A stretch of DNA of 64,000 bases, from NCBI GenBank assembly GCA_030418115.1, contig JAUHQD010000005.1, positions 62,001-126,000 of the forward strand. The letters are read 5' to 3'. Both the position numbers and the translations under genes were made by a program. The DNA is from Alteromonadaceae bacterium BrNp21-10. GTDB taxonomy: Bacteria; Pseudomonadota; Gammaproteobacteria; Enterobacterales; Alteromonadaceae. Of the stretch, positions 46,219-56,485 are shown in pieces. The notes below the pieces were generated by a model. The model was not told the origin of the DNA and searched no databases. It worked only from the letters and a program-made list of their open reading frames with translations. Each line of letters opens with the position of its first letter. Position 1 is the stretch's first letter.

Positions 46219-48156
46219 TTATGAGCTCAACTTAAATAAAGCCTTTGCCAGCCCTGAATAACGAGCACTACTCTGCTTGAATACCGATTGCCAATGGTTC
46301 TCATCGGCAATAATAGTTAGCTGCTTTTTAGCCCGAGTAATGCCAGTATACAGTAACTCTTTTGATTGCACCTTGGATTCCACGTTAGGTAGCAAAATTG
46401 CCACATGTTCAAATTCAGAACCCTGGGTTTTATGGATGGTCATGGCGTACACGGTTTCAACTTTCGGCAGACGGCTCAGGGCTATCGGCTTGACGTCATT
46501 ATTCACCTCGAACCAAGCACAGAGCTTTTGCGGATGCTGCGGGTCTGGCCAAATTAAACCTATATCACCATTAAACAAGCCATTGGCATAATCATTCTCA
46601 CTGACCATTATCGGCCGCCCGCGATAATAACGTTGCTGCTGTACGCCCAACATTTGCTGAACTTTGAGGTTGATGGCCTCAACACCAATTTCCCCTTCAC
46701 GATTAGCCATTAACAACCTGAATTGCTTTAACAAACCAAGTGCTTGATAAATATCCGCCGCCTTGGCAATAGGTACATAGTAACGGCTAACCAATTGCTG
46801 CAAATGGCTATAGAGTTCTGATGCGGCGAACTGCGATATTTGACTGCCCACGGTAAGATCTACGTCAGCATTAGCCGACTGCAATAATGCCCAGCCCTCG
46901 TCAGCAGCATTCTGTATAACAAAACTAGCTAATCGACTAATGGTATGGGGGTTATCACTTTGTTGTTGGCGGTGAGTTTTGTGTAATAAATTGAAGTAAT
47001 CCGCTTTGGTATGTTTATTATCTGCGCCATGATTATCAGCACTATCACTAGCTTGAATTTTTTCCGCTAAAGACGGAGCAACTAACAAGTTAGCGATCTG
47101 CATGGCTTTGGCTGCTGAATACCCTTCATGAGGAATGCGGCTGATATCCGCCATAATGTTACCCACTTCTACCGAAGGCAACTGTTTAGCATCGCCAATC
47201 AGCACCAATTGCGCCTGTGCGGGCAATGCTCGTAACAACCGCGCCATCATGGGTAAATCCACCATGGATACTTCATCCACCACCAATACATCGCAATCAA
47301 TGGGGCGCTGTTGATGGTATTTGGGCGATACCGGATTACGCCCGATACCTAATAAGCGGTGTAGGGTTAACGCATCTTTGGGCAAAGTGACTTGCACATC
47401 CAATTGCGTTTGCAACTGTTGAATATTGGCCGCAATGGATTCTTTCATGCGCTGCGCCGCTTTGCCTGTAGGCGCAGCCAATTTGATAGTTAACTGATTA
47501 TTATGCAGCAACTGCATGGCCATGAGTAACTTGGTCACAGTATAGGTTTTACCGGTGCCGGGGCCACCGGAGATCACCGAAAACTGCTGACTGAGGGCAT
47601 TGGCCACGGCAATGGCCTGCCAGTCAATCTCTGCATGATCTTGTTGTTCTTCAGAGGAGGATGGCGATGGAAACAACTCAGTCAAGATTTGCTGAGCACG
47701 TTGTTGTTGCTCTGCCATCAAGGCAAAGCTTTGGTCGTTAAAACCAGCGGCAAGCTGCTGGGCCACTTCCTGCTCAAACTGCCAGTAGCGACGTAAATAC
47801 AAGGCGTCGTTATCCAGCACAATACTGGCGGATGCGGACTCATCAATAGCTAAGCTCGCCAGTGCCTGTTGTAGCTGTGCTAAATCAGCAAACTGATAGC
47901 CCGCTTTTTCGGGCGCTGCCCAACAATGCTGATGAGCCAATGCCGATAACGGCAAACAACTACTGCCCTCTCGTAAGCTCTGGCTCAGTGCGATAAAACA
48001 ATGGAATAATAGTGACTGATCTGCCTTAACGGCTAATTCCTCGTCGGCGACCAATTCATCAACAACTAGCTCCTCAATTAACGCCGTGGCCGAGAAGTAA
48101 TCAATGGCCTGAACCTCGTGTAAACACTGCATGCAATGTTGGCTGTTAGCGTACAT
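46219..48156 (-). CDS. recD: Exodeoxyribonuclease V alpha subunit RecD
   Basis: About 645 residues. SF1 helicase: Walker A in SGGPGTGKTYTVTKL, Walker B in VVDEVSMVDLPMM, and the C-terminal motif YAMTIHKTQGSEFEHVAI. The frame opens at TTG (48174), but an AGAGG at good spacing supports the ATG at 48156 (MYANSQHCM); the ATG at 48162 is also possible. It overlaps the end of recB, the usual translational coupling. 5'-to-3' motor of the RecBCD helicase-nuclease. Confidence 0.93.
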   Translation of the reverse strand: MYANSQHCMQCLHEVQAIDYFSATALIEELVVDELVADEELAVKADQSLLFHCFIALSQSLREGSSCLPLSALAHQHCWAAPEKAGYQFADLAQLQQALASLAIDESASASIVLDNDALYLRRYWQFEQEVAQQLAAGFNDQSFALMAEQQQRAQQILTELFPSPSSSEEQQDHAEIDWQAIAVANALSQQFSVISGGPGTGKTYTVTKLLMAMQLLHNNQLTIKLAAPTGKAAQRMKESIAANIQQLQTQLDVQVTLPKDALTLHRLLGIGRNPVSPKYHQQRPIDCDVLVVDEVSMVDLPMMARLLRALPAQAQLVLIGDAKQLPSVEVGNIMADISRIPHEGYSAAKAMQIANLLVAPSLAEKIQASDSADNHGADNKHTKADYFNLLHKTHRQQQSDNPHTISRLASFVIQNAADEGWALLQSANADVDLTVGSQISQFAASELYSHLQQLVSRYYVPIAKAADIYQALGLLKQFRLLMANREGEIGVEAINLKVQQMLGVQQQRYYRGRPIMVSENDYANGLFNGDIGLIWPDPQHPQKLCAWFEVNNDVKPIALSRLPKVETVYAMTIHKTQGSEFEHVAILLPNVESKVQSKELLYTGITRAKKQLTIIADENHWQSVFKQSSARYSGLAKALFKLSS

Positions 48157-51100
48157 GGGCATTAACCTCTTCAACGCTAAGCAAGCTATCTAATTGCAAA
48201 ATATCCTCTACGGCCACCGATTGCGCGTACACGCCAGTGGATTGTTCAGGATGCATACCGCGTAAATATAAATAGTAAATGCCGCCTAGGTGCTGCTCAG
48301 GATCGTAATCAGCTAAGGTAGCCTGCAGATGACGATGCAAGGCCACTAAATAAATCAAATATTGCAGGTCATAAAAGTGCGTCTGCATATCAGTTTGCAA
48401 GGCTTGATGATGATAATTTTCATACTGTGATCCTAGATGTGTAGATTTATAATCCGCAACAAAGTAACGCCCCTGATGTTCAAATATTAAATCGATATAG
48501 CCGTGCATCATGCCCTGTAAATTATCCGGCAAACTAACCTGTTGTTCGGCGATATCCGCCTGAGTTGCTAAGCGCAAATCTTGGCGATAATGCATTAAAA
48601 ACTGCGCCAATGGCGTTACCCCCATCTCGGCTGAGCTGGTATTAAGGGCGAAATAGAATTCACTTTCACGACAGGTTTGTTGCAGGCTCAAATCACACAA
48701 ACGTAACGACTCTTCAGATTCACCTAAAGCCGGAAGCGACGTTTGTAGGCATTCGCTTAACCACGCTTGCAGCGACTCTACTTCAAGACTGTCATCACCA
48801 TAAGCCAACATCGGATGCATCAACGCCTGCTGCCATTTTGAGGCGTCTTGCCATTGCTGAAAATCCATATGCTCTAAGCTGTCATGTAATAAATTACCGG
48901 TATGGACGCCCTTGGCTAAGGTAAAACGTAGTTGTTCCGCTTGAGCTAAGGCAATGTCGTCCAACAAAGACACATCATTACGCTGCTTTTCATCCAGCCG
49001 TTGATCAACTAATCGCGCTTGCTGGGCAAAACGGCTAATGCCGGAAAATGAATTGATGCGCCAATGACTACTGAGATCCCGCTGGCATTCTGCCACCGCC
49101 AGTTCATCCGCGGTAATTTCCGCTGTTGGTGGTCGATGCTGCTGCGGCAGATTATCGCTATAAAACAACTCAATATTCGGCTGTTGCTGGGTCATGGCCA
49201 ACAAGCGCGGGCTGATTTGGCTTTTATCGGTGACTTGGCAGGCTAACCCCAGTGGTGAATTTTCTATTTGGGTATCTTCGAGTGCCACACCCACATAACA
49301 ACGATAAATGGCGCGAGTAATAGCTACATACAACAAGCGTACTTTTTCGGCATTATCTTCAGCTTTAACGCAATGATGTACATTGGCATCCCCTTGCACA
49401 CTAAAGCGGTATTCGTTGGCATCGCCATCAAAGTATTTCAGGCAACTACGAGTAGTATTGCCAAACTTAATGGGATCACTGTAATCGCTGGCAAAGGGCA
49501 CAAACACAAAAGGATATTCCAAACCTTTTGAACCATGCAGGGTACTAATTTTGATAAGGTCGGCTTCGCTTTCTAACCGCTGTTCGGCTATTTCGACGCG
49601 GTTGTGCAAACTGATTTGTTCATCAAACCAATTCAGCAATTGCGCCGGATAACGAAACTGCTGGGCGGCTTTTTGCAATAACTCTAGCAAATGCAGCATA
49701 TTGGTTAAGGCGCGCTCGTGACGATGTGGCTCGGGCTGATAATGCTGATGCACAAGACCCATAGCCATGGGCAAAAAACCCACGCTCTGCCATTGTTGCA
49801 ATAAATTTGCTAAGTAATCGCGCTGATATTGCCACTGGCCATCGTTTTCCACTTGTTGTAAATCATGTAGGCGTTGCACATCGCCACCGAATAAACGGGT
49901 AGATAACGCTGCAATTAACTTACGATCATCGCCATGGTCCAAAATACCCTGCATCACTAATTTCAGTTCTAATGCTTCGGGGCTATCGAATACCGATTCA
50001 CGATTGCTTAAATACACCGATTGCAAACCGATAGCGCGCAGACTGTCTTGCACCATAGTGGCAAATTTTTGCTTAGGTACCAAAATCGCAATATCTCGCG
50101 CTTGCAGTGGTTGCTCATTAATTTTTACGGTTGCCAGCAAACGACTAATCTCTGCCACCATCCAATCTACCACACGCTGTTTCGAGGCAGTTTTATCATC
50201 AGCGCTGAGCTTTTTACTGGCGTCGTCCTCACCACTTTCAATATGCAATGCCGGATCGTCAATCAGCACATTTAACGCGGCCATCTCGGTATCGGGGTCT
50301 TGGATATCGCTGTCGTTGTGCTTGAGGTTGTTGTTATCAGGATGATGGATCAGGGTGTAATCAATGCCTTGCCCAAATACACTCAGGTAAGTTGATGATG
50401 CGTCATCATTTTGCGCCGTTGGCTGACCACGAAACAGGCGGTTATAAGCCGCAATCATATTCGGCGTGGAGCGCCAGTTGGTGTCCATCTGCCAGTGATA
50501 GTCCGCCGATTGGCGGGCGCGTAAATAGGTAAAAATATCGCCACCACGAAACCGATAAATCGCCTGCTTAGGGTCGCCAATCATAAATAGCCCGCAATCC
50601 TCACGACTGGCAGGGTACAAGTGATCAAAAATGGCGTACTGGTGAGCATCGGTATCTTGAAATTCATCCACCATCGCCAGCGGATATTGTTCTCGTAACG
50701 CCGCCACTAATGGCGCCGACTCATCACTAAGCATTTGCTGAGCTAATAACTCCACCAAATCATTCACATCCAACTTAGTCGCGGCGCGTTTACATTGACT
50801 AAATTGCTGGCGAATATGGTTAATGCCGTTAACCAGTAAATCTGTTGCCGGAACTTGTTGGGCTAGCTTTTGCAACGATGCTAGGGCTTTCAAACATTCT
50901 GCCAACACCTTGCTTTGCATTAACCACTGCGCTTGTGCCAACAACTCGTCATCTGCCGACTTTAATGCCTTGGTTCGCATCGAATTGAAAAAGCTGGTTA
51001 GCTCTTTTTCGATACTACTGAACTGGATATTGTCATCATCTAACCACTGTAAAATAGCTTGCCATTGCCTTGCCCTGTTGGCACTGCCATGGGCATCGGC

Positions 51101-51745
51101 AATCAGCACTTGTTCAATACAGAGGTGATAAGGCACTAGTTCTTCGGCAAGCTGCTGTTTTAGCTGCTGCGCCCGCTGATTAGCTTGTTCCGCACTCAAT
51201 GGCGGATTGATCACCAGCGCCGATTGCAGTGCATCACGATAATTCTCAAAAAATTTCTGTGGGCTTTTTTGCGGTAATAAAGACAGTTGCGCCGCCGACA
51301 ACGAACGCAACCAGTCGCGCACCGCATCCATCAGCATGTGCGTACAATCGACTTCTAATTCTGCTTCTGGCGGAATGCCACTTAAATAGGCCTGTTGTTC
51401 TAATGCCCGTTTACAAAAACCATGAATGGTAAAAATCGCTGACTCGTCCATATGCAACAAGGCTTTTTGCAGCAACTCTTTATGCCGATGATGACGTTGT
51501 TGTTCGGCATCGGCCAGCGCCTGACGAATTTCTAAAGCTATGCGCCCACGTAATTCTTCGGTGGCGGCTTTGGTAAAGGTGACGACTAATATCTGCTGCA
51601 CCTCTAATTGCTTTTCCAACAATAAGCGCAAGTACAGTTTAGTAATGTTGTAGGTTTTACCGGTGCCAGCGCTGGCCTCGATAATATGTCTACCGGATAG
51701 CGCTAGGGTGTCTATCTGCAAATTTTGCATTAATGGAGTGCTCAT
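48146..51745 (-). CDS. recB: Exodeoxyribonuclease V beta subunit RecB
   Basis: 1199 residues. N-terminal UvrD-type helicase with Walker A ASAGTGKTYNITKLY and the VDEFQDTDAHQY motif; STLHGSKGLEYPFVFVPF opens motif V; the C-terminal nuclease carries the expected acidic set in GYIDLIFEHQGRYFVADYKS. 3'-to-5' motor and nuclease of RecBCD. Its ATG overlaps the recC stop in an ATGA (51742-51745). Full length and intact. Confidence 0.95.
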   Translation of the reverse strand: MSTPLMQNLQIDTLALSGRHIIEASAGTGKTYNITKLYLRLLLEKQLEVQQILVVTFTKAATEELRGRIALEIRQALADAEQQRHHRHKELLQKALLHMDESAIFTIHGFCKRALEQQAYLSGIPPEAELEVDCTHMLMDAVRDWLRSLSAAQLSLLPQKSPQKFFENYRDALQSALVINPPLSAEQANQRAQQLKQQLAEELVPYHLCIEQVLIADAHGSANRARQWQAILQWLDDDNIQFSSIEKELTSFFNSMRTKALKSADDELLAQAQWLMQSKVLAECLKALASLQKLAQQVPATDLLVNGINHIRQQFSQCKRAATKLDVNDLVELLAQQMLSDESAPLVAALREQYPLAMVDEFQDTDAHQYAIFDHLYPASREDCGLFMIGDPKQAIYRFRGGDIFTYLRARQSADYHWQMDTNWRSTPNMIAAYNRLFRGQPTAQNDDASSTYLSVFGQGIDYTLIHHPDNNNLKHNDSDIQDPDTEMAALNVLIDDPALHIESGEDDASKKLSADDKTASKQRVVDWMVAEISRLLATVKINEQPLQARDIAILVPKQKFATMVQDSLRAIGLQSVYLSNRESVFDSPEALELKLVMQGILDHGDDRKLIAALSTRLFGGDVQRLHDLQQVENDGQWQYQRDYLANLLQQWQSVGFLPMAMGLVHQHYQPEPHRHERALTNMLHLLELLQKAAQQFRYPAQLLNWFDEQISLHNRVEIAEQRLESEADLIKISTLHGSKGLEYPFVFVPFASDYSDPIKFGNTTRSCLKYFDGDANEYRFSVQGDANVHHCVKAEDNAEKVRLLYVAITRAIYRCYVGVALEDTQIENSPLGLACQVTDKSQISPRLLAMTQQQPNIELFYSDNLPQQHRPPTAEITADELAVAECQRDLSSHWRINSFSGISRFAQQARLVDQRLDEKQRNDVSLLDDIALAQAEQLRFTLAKGVHTGNLLHDSLEHMDFQQWQDASKWQQALMHPMLAYGDDSLEVESLQAWLSECLQTSLPALGESEESLRLCDLSLQQTCRESEFYFALNTSSAEMGVTPLAQFLMHYRQDLRLATQADIAEQQVSLPDNLQGMMHGYIDLIFEHQGRYFVADYKSTHLGSQYENYHHQALQTDMQTHFYDLQYLIYLVALHRHLQATLADYDPEQHLGGIYYLYLRGMHPEQSTGVYAQSVAVEDILQLDSLLSVEEVNAHVR

Positions 51746-54700
51746 TTGCGGGCCTTGCCTGCGGCTTTAGCCACAATATGTTGATACATCGGTTGATAAA
51801 TGACCTGTAACTTTTGCAAAATCGCAGGGGTTAATTCGGGCTGCTGGGGGTAAAACCAATCCAAGTAACCATCACGATCCAGCGGGGAATTAATGTCATT
51901 AAAGCGCTTATCCCATAAACCTTGCAGCTCCTCTAACGATTGCGCCTGTATATCTGCATCTTTGGTCATCAATGTTTTGGCAAGCTCAGCATGCACTAAC
52001 AACGGCTGTTGACTGGCCTGTTGCCAAACCTGTAATAACCGCTGTAAATGTTCGCGGGCTAAATTTGCATCCGCTAACGCCGAAAACTGTAATGGTCCAA
52101 CAGGTTTAATAAACAACCCCGTGCTGCTAACGGGTTGCTCAAACACTGCTGTTGCCATTAGGTGCTGTAACCATAAACGGATTTCATCCTTGGCATTGCG
52201 GCTCGCTGGCCGCCAACTCAACACCTGATTTTCACGCTCTTGCCAATAGATGTTGGCCTCAAGAGTAACTTTAACATCCGCTGCCACATCAATGACTATG
52301 GACAATAACTTGGCCTGTGCGCTTTCACGCAGTGGCTGTAATTTTTCACTGAGTTTGCCAATATCCTCTGCCAGCTTCTCCAAGCTGTCCTGACTAAACT
52401 CTTCACGGGGTAACTGCCCTGCCAATGTTTGCTGTTGGATATAATCGAACTCTGATTGTTGCCCATCAGGGCTCTCGTCATTCAAGCCTAACTGTTCAGT
52501 TAGTAAATGGCTTTTGACGTTGTAGGCCAGCAACGGATCCAGTTCAAAAGGCTCGTTATCTTCCAGCCCCGTTTGCTGTTGTTTAAGCCACAACCGCATT
52601 TGCTGATTAGCAAAAAACTTCAACGGATTGCTGAGTAAACTCACCAGTTCTTCAATATCCATCGGCGCATCTGGCCAGGGCATGGCGCTAGTGATGCTTA
52701 GACTGTCATGACTGCGCCCCTGTAACGCGGCCAAGGCTAAATTCTTCCAGCCGTTATCAAAACTACGATAGCGATTATCCCCCTTAAAATTGGCGGGGCT
52801 AAAAGGATGCAACGGCTGTTGAACAATACTACCGGCGTGTTGTTGCTCGCTACTGGCGGTTAGTGGCCAGTTAAAACCAAGGCGCAGGTAATCCAGCAAT
52901 TCTTGCAGCACTAGGCTGGGCTGTTTTTCATTGTTATTTTTAATGTCGTGACCGACATAGCTTAAATACAGTTTTTGTCGCGCTGACAGCAACGATTCTA
53001 AAAATAAATAGCGATCATCATTGCGTCGAGAACGGTCGCCAGAAGCACTACCCAGTTGCAAAACATCAAAGCTGTTTGGCTGACTTTGCCGTGGAAATTG
53101 ACCGTCATTAAGGCCAACAATGGCCACCACCTTAAACGGGATGCTACGCATTGGCACCATGGACGAAAAGGTAACCGCACCAGTTAAAAACTGATTGTAA
53201 TTATCCGCCAAGGTGAAGCGTTTACGTAACGCGTGGCGCATTACCGCCAGCGGAATAACTTGTTCACAATGGGCCATGGCCAGTTGCTTGCGAATATCCG
53301 CAATGACCTGAGTAATAATATTGTCGGCAATGTCGTTATCGTCTGAGGGAGTAAATAGCTGCTCCTTTAACTCCAACAGAAAGCTTTGCCATTGCTCAGC
53401 ACTGCGCGCGCGTTTTAACTGCGTTTGCGCCTGTTGCAAGCTTTCCAATAACTGCATTAAACGCCCCAAGAGCACCGCTGCGCCACCTTCTACTGTGGGT
53501 AATAAATGCATGGGTTGCTGATTAACTAGCGCAATATGGGCGTGATCAGCACGCATAAAACCGAGCAATAAACGCTGTAAACCCCACTGCCAAGTAAATC
53601 GGCCATCGTTGTTTTGAGCTGTATTCGCTTCGGTTGAAACATCACCATCCTCATCAACGTCGATATCATTGACCGTCACATGGCGCTCAATAAAATGCTC
53701 CACATGTTGCGCATCCACGCCCCAATGCACACAGGCATCCAGCAACCACTGGCTAAGGGTGTCCACATCCTGCTCTTCAATGCCAAAACGTTGAGCAATG
53801 GCCGGTAGCTTTAAATAACTGATGATTTTACTGACGGCAAAGCGACTATCGGGTAAATCTAATAAATCCATAAACGCCGCCACTAAGGGCTCCGCATCCA
53901 ATGGTGCACGGTCGGCGACAGAACAAGGTAACTGGGGGGACAGCTGATTAGGGCTGGCATAAGGATGGCGAAAAACCGACAACACATAAGGCGCATAATC
54001 TTCCACACCCGGACATAAAATCAGTACATCTCGCGGGGTTAGATCTGGGTCTTGCTCAAACTGATGCAGCAACCAATCATGTAAGACCTGTACTTCGCGC
54101 AATGCGCTATGACAAGACACCAAATGAATACTGTTATCGATTTGAGTTTGTGGCTGCTCACGCCTGTCTTCTAAGGCAAAAATATCCTGCTGAATTTGTT
54201 GCAACACCGTCGGATCGGCTACCTCGGCAATAGGGTCACACTGTAAATTAATTTCGTTGAAACTACCTTCTAATAAACGATTGAAGAAGTCTTTACCTTG
54301 CTGGCCTAAATTCGCCAATAACGGATTGGAGAAATCCTCTTCATCGAGCAGGGACAATTGCTGGCGACTTTTAGTTTTGTCGCTGAGCACGTTGCCCCAA
54401 TATTCACCGCAAGGATTAAGATGGAACAGGTGAATATCTAACTTTGACGATAGCGCTTTGAAAAAGCTCAAAGTTTGCGGCGGCATATGGTTGATGGCAA
54501 ACATCAACAAATTGTCCGGCACCGGCAAACTGGCCATGTCGGCGGTTTGTAAATGGGTTAACAATTGTTGCTGCAAGGCTAGCGGGTGTTGGGGCTGTTG
54601 TTTCACCAGCAACTTCCACAACAAGGCTTGCCAGCAGTCTGCCGGTTGCTCGCTCCACTGCTGTAATTGTAGAGGGCGGAACATTAAATACTGTTCAAAT

Positions 54701-55116
54701 AAATCTGCCAGCTCTGCCGCCATTTGAAAACGCATTAACGCCGACGTCGCAGCATTTTTGCTCCAGTAACTGGCAATATTGGCGTTGACCGCTAACTCAT
54801 GCTGAGCAAATTCGTCACTGATCAATAGTTGATCAATACGCCAGCGTAATACATCACGGCTGTAACTGGTTTCCCGCGGTACATTGGGCAGCACTTCGCG
54901 GGCAACTTGCCAGATAAACCCGGACGGCATAATAAATTCAAACTGCATGGCAATGCCCTGACGACGGGCAATTTCCATCTGCAGCCAATGCTGCATGGCC
55001 TTGTTTTCCACCACAATCGTCACCGGCTGCAACGGCGACTGACGCATGGCCTTAAGCAATATCAGCAATACATCAACGTGATGTTCTAATTTATTTGAGG
55101 GGTAAACCGTGAGCAA
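51742..55116 (-). CDS. recC: Exodeoxyribonuclease V gamma subunit RecC, TTG start
   Basis: 1124 residues, the inactivated-nuclease subunit that recognises Chi. Begins MLTVYPSNKLEHHVDVLL, matching the E. coli RecC start (MLRVYHSNRLD), so the initiation codon is the TTG at 55116, with AAAGGACG upstream. Other landmarks are MQFEFIMPSGFIWQ and FIERH. Low in identity as usual for RecC. recC-recB-recD overlap end to end without the ptrA insertion found in E. coli. Confidence 0.93.
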   Translation of the reverse strand: MLTVYPSNKLEHHVDVLLILLKAMRQSPLQPVTIVVENKAMQHWLQMEIARRQGIAMQFEFIMPSGFIWQVAREVLPNVPRETSYSRDVLRWRIDQLLISDEFAQHELAVNANIASYWSKNAATSALMRFQMAAELADLFEQYLMFRPLQLQQWSEQPADCWQALLWKLLVKQQPQHPLALQQQLLTHLQTADMASLPVPDNLLMFAINHMPPQTLSFFKALSSKLDIHLFHLNPCGEYWGNVLSDKTKSRQQLSLLDEEDFSNPLLANLGQQGKDFFNRLLEGSFNEINLQCDPIAEVADPTVLQQIQQDIFALEDRREQPQTQIDNSIHLVSCHSALREVQVLHDWLLHQFEQDPDLTPRDVLILCPGVEDYAPYVLSVFRHPYASPNQLSPQLPCSVADRAPLDAEPLVAAFMDLLDLPDSRFAVSKIISYLKLPAIAQRFGIEEQDVDTLSQWLLDACVHWGVDAQHVEHFIERHVTVNDIDVDEDGDVSTEANTAQNNDGRFTWQWGLQRLLLGFMRADHAHIALVNQQPMHLLPTVEGGAAVLLGRLMQLLESLQQAQTQLKRARSAEQWQSFLLELKEQLFTPSDDNDIADNIITQVIADIRKQLAMAHCEQVIPLAVMRHALRKRFTLADNYNQFLTGAVTFSSMVPMRSIPFKVVAIVGLNDGQFPRQSQPNSFDVLQLGSASGDRSRRNDDRYLFLESLLSARQKLYLSYVGHDIKNNNEKQPSLVLQELLDYLRLGFNWPLTASSEQQHAGSIVQQPLHPFSPANFKGDNRYRSFDNGWKNLALAALQGRSHDSLSITSAMPWPDAPMDIEELVSLLSNPLKFFANQQMRLWLKQQQTGLEDNEPFELDPLLAYNVKSHLLTEQLGLNDESPDGQQSEFDYIQQQTLAGQLPREEFSQDSLEKLAEDIGKLSEKLQPLRESAQAKLLSIVIDVAADVKVTLEANIYWQERENQVLSWRPASRNAKDEIRLWLQHLMATAVFEQPVSSTGLFIKPVGPLQFSALADANLAREHLQRLLQVWQQASQQPLLVHAELAKTLMTKDADIQAQSLEELQGLWDKRFNDINSPLDRDGYLDWFYPQQPELTPAILQKLQVIYQPMYQHIVAKAAGKARK

Positions 55117-55288
55117 AAATAACGTCCTTTAAATTGCTGGTTTGAGCGAAGCAAACTAAGCCTAGCATTTCGGGCAATAGGGTGAATAGTAGCAGTTTCT
55201 AAATTGTGAAATTTAGTTATTGCTACAAATTCTTATAGCGCAATGGCGTAAACTCTTTTCAACCTATTTGTACACAATACCAACCAAA

Positions 55289-55585
55289 TTAGCCCGTACG
55301 ATCCGCCACTTCTTCAAACACCTCAACTGACATTCGCTTGGCTATTTGGTGCATCTTTTTCATCTGTATTGGGTTTTCATTTCCCCAAAAGCTCTCCCAA
55401 GATGCGAGCGAATCCCATTTTGCTATAGTTACAATCTCCGACTTTTCATCAATCGACCTCAGCATCAAGCTGCCAAAAGCACCTGCAACTGACTCATGAA
55501 TATGATCAGTTGTTTGTTTCCAGACTCGATTAAATTCGTCAAAATTATGGGACGACACTCTCCAACGATAAACAACACGAATCAC
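55289..55585 (-). CDS. Antibiotic-biosynthesis-monooxygenase (ABM)-domain protein
   Basis: About 98 residues of the dimeric alpha/beta ABM fold: RVVYRWRVSSHNFDEFNRVWKQTTDH, VAGAFGSLMLRS, TIAKWDSLASWESFW. The frame opens at GTG (55597), but a GGAG six bases before the second GTG makes 55585 (MIRVVYRW) the likelier start. Family members are heme-degrading or oxygenase-like, or just scavengers of small aromatics. It is divergent from the DsbA-like gene of the following operon. Confidence 0.82.
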   Translation of the reverse strand: MIRVVYRWRVSSHNFDEFNRVWKQTTDHIHESVAGAFGSLMLRSIDEKSEIVTIAKWDSLASWESFWGNENPIQMKKMHQIAKRMSVEVFEEVADRTG

Positions 55586-55837
55586 ACTTAACTCCACTTT
55601 TACTTATTTAAACTATCACCGCTACCCATCTTCGCGATCAATTTACAAATGACCCGAATTAAACAAGGTGGACTCAATTTCAACATTAATTTCATTTTCT
55701 ATCATATCGCTCCTCTGTCTTTTCTCCGTTGCAATTTGCATGAATTTTTTCACTCATTAACCACGATATAAGTCATTTTTTTATTTGATCTCAGATCTCT
55801 ACACTGCTCCACATATTAAATTTAGACGGACTATCCA

Positions 55838-56485
55838 ATGACTAAAATTGAGTTCTTTCATGATGCAGTGTGCGGCTGGTGTTATTTGTTGTCACCACGG
55901 CTGAGACGCATTGCAACAAAATATCAAATAGAAATTGAACACCGATCCTTTGTGTTACAGCGCACACGGGCCGAAATGGTCGCGCGCTTTGGTAGCATGG
56001 AATCGGCCAAAACAGAAATTCTTAACCATTGGCAACAATGTAAAGAGCAATCTGAAACTCCAGAGAAAATTAATATTCAAGGTATGCGCCGTGCTCAATT
56101 TGAGTATCCCAGTGGCTTAAACGCTGCTCTTGCTGCCAAAGCCGTTGAAGCAATCGCTGGACATCAGGCGCACTGGGACTTCTTCGATGCGGTGCAGAAT
56201 ACTCATCTGCAACTGAACCAGAACATTGCTGACATCAATGTCCTACTTGCACTTGCCGAGGGCCTTGGCATTAGCACAACCACATTATTTGAACTGATGT
56301 TTTCCCAACGCATACAAGATGCCGTTAGCGCCGATAATGTTCGCGCACGGCAATTCCATATACGCAGTATTCCTTCGCTACTGATCAATGGCACGCAGGT
56401 GGTATCACAAACCCTTACCGAACCAATGTTAGAAAAACTCTTTAGCGACCTATCCATAAAAACGTTAGAAGAAACAACATCATGA
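55838..56485 (+). CDS. DsbA-family (FrnE/HCCA-isomerase-like) oxidoreductase
   Basis: 215 residues of the thioredoxin fold with an inserted helical domain. Active-site CGWC near residue 12-15 in FFHDAVCGWCYLLSP; the cis-Pro segment is IRSIPSLLINGTQ. This type includes FrnE and 2-hydroxychromene-2-carboxylate isomerase, cytoplasmic enzymes acting on thiol conjugates or disulphides; there is no signal peptide. First gene of a tight operon, overlapping the next gene by four bases (ATGA). Confidence 0.88.
   Translation: MTKIEFFHDAVCGWCYLLSPRLRRIATKYQIEIEHRSFVLQRTRAEMVARFGSMESAKTEILNHWQQCKEQSETPEKINIQGMRRAQFEYPSGLNAALAAKAVEAIAGHQAHWDFFDAVQNTHLQLNQNIADINVLLALAEGLGISTTTLFELMFSQRIQDAVSADNVRARQFHIRSIPSLLINGTQVVSQTLTEPMLEKLFSDLSIKTLEETTS

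Noticed and set aside
50004-50345. 113-codon open frame antisense to recB
   Set aside because: Within a conserved gene, Ser/Leu-rich shadow composition, no start signal.
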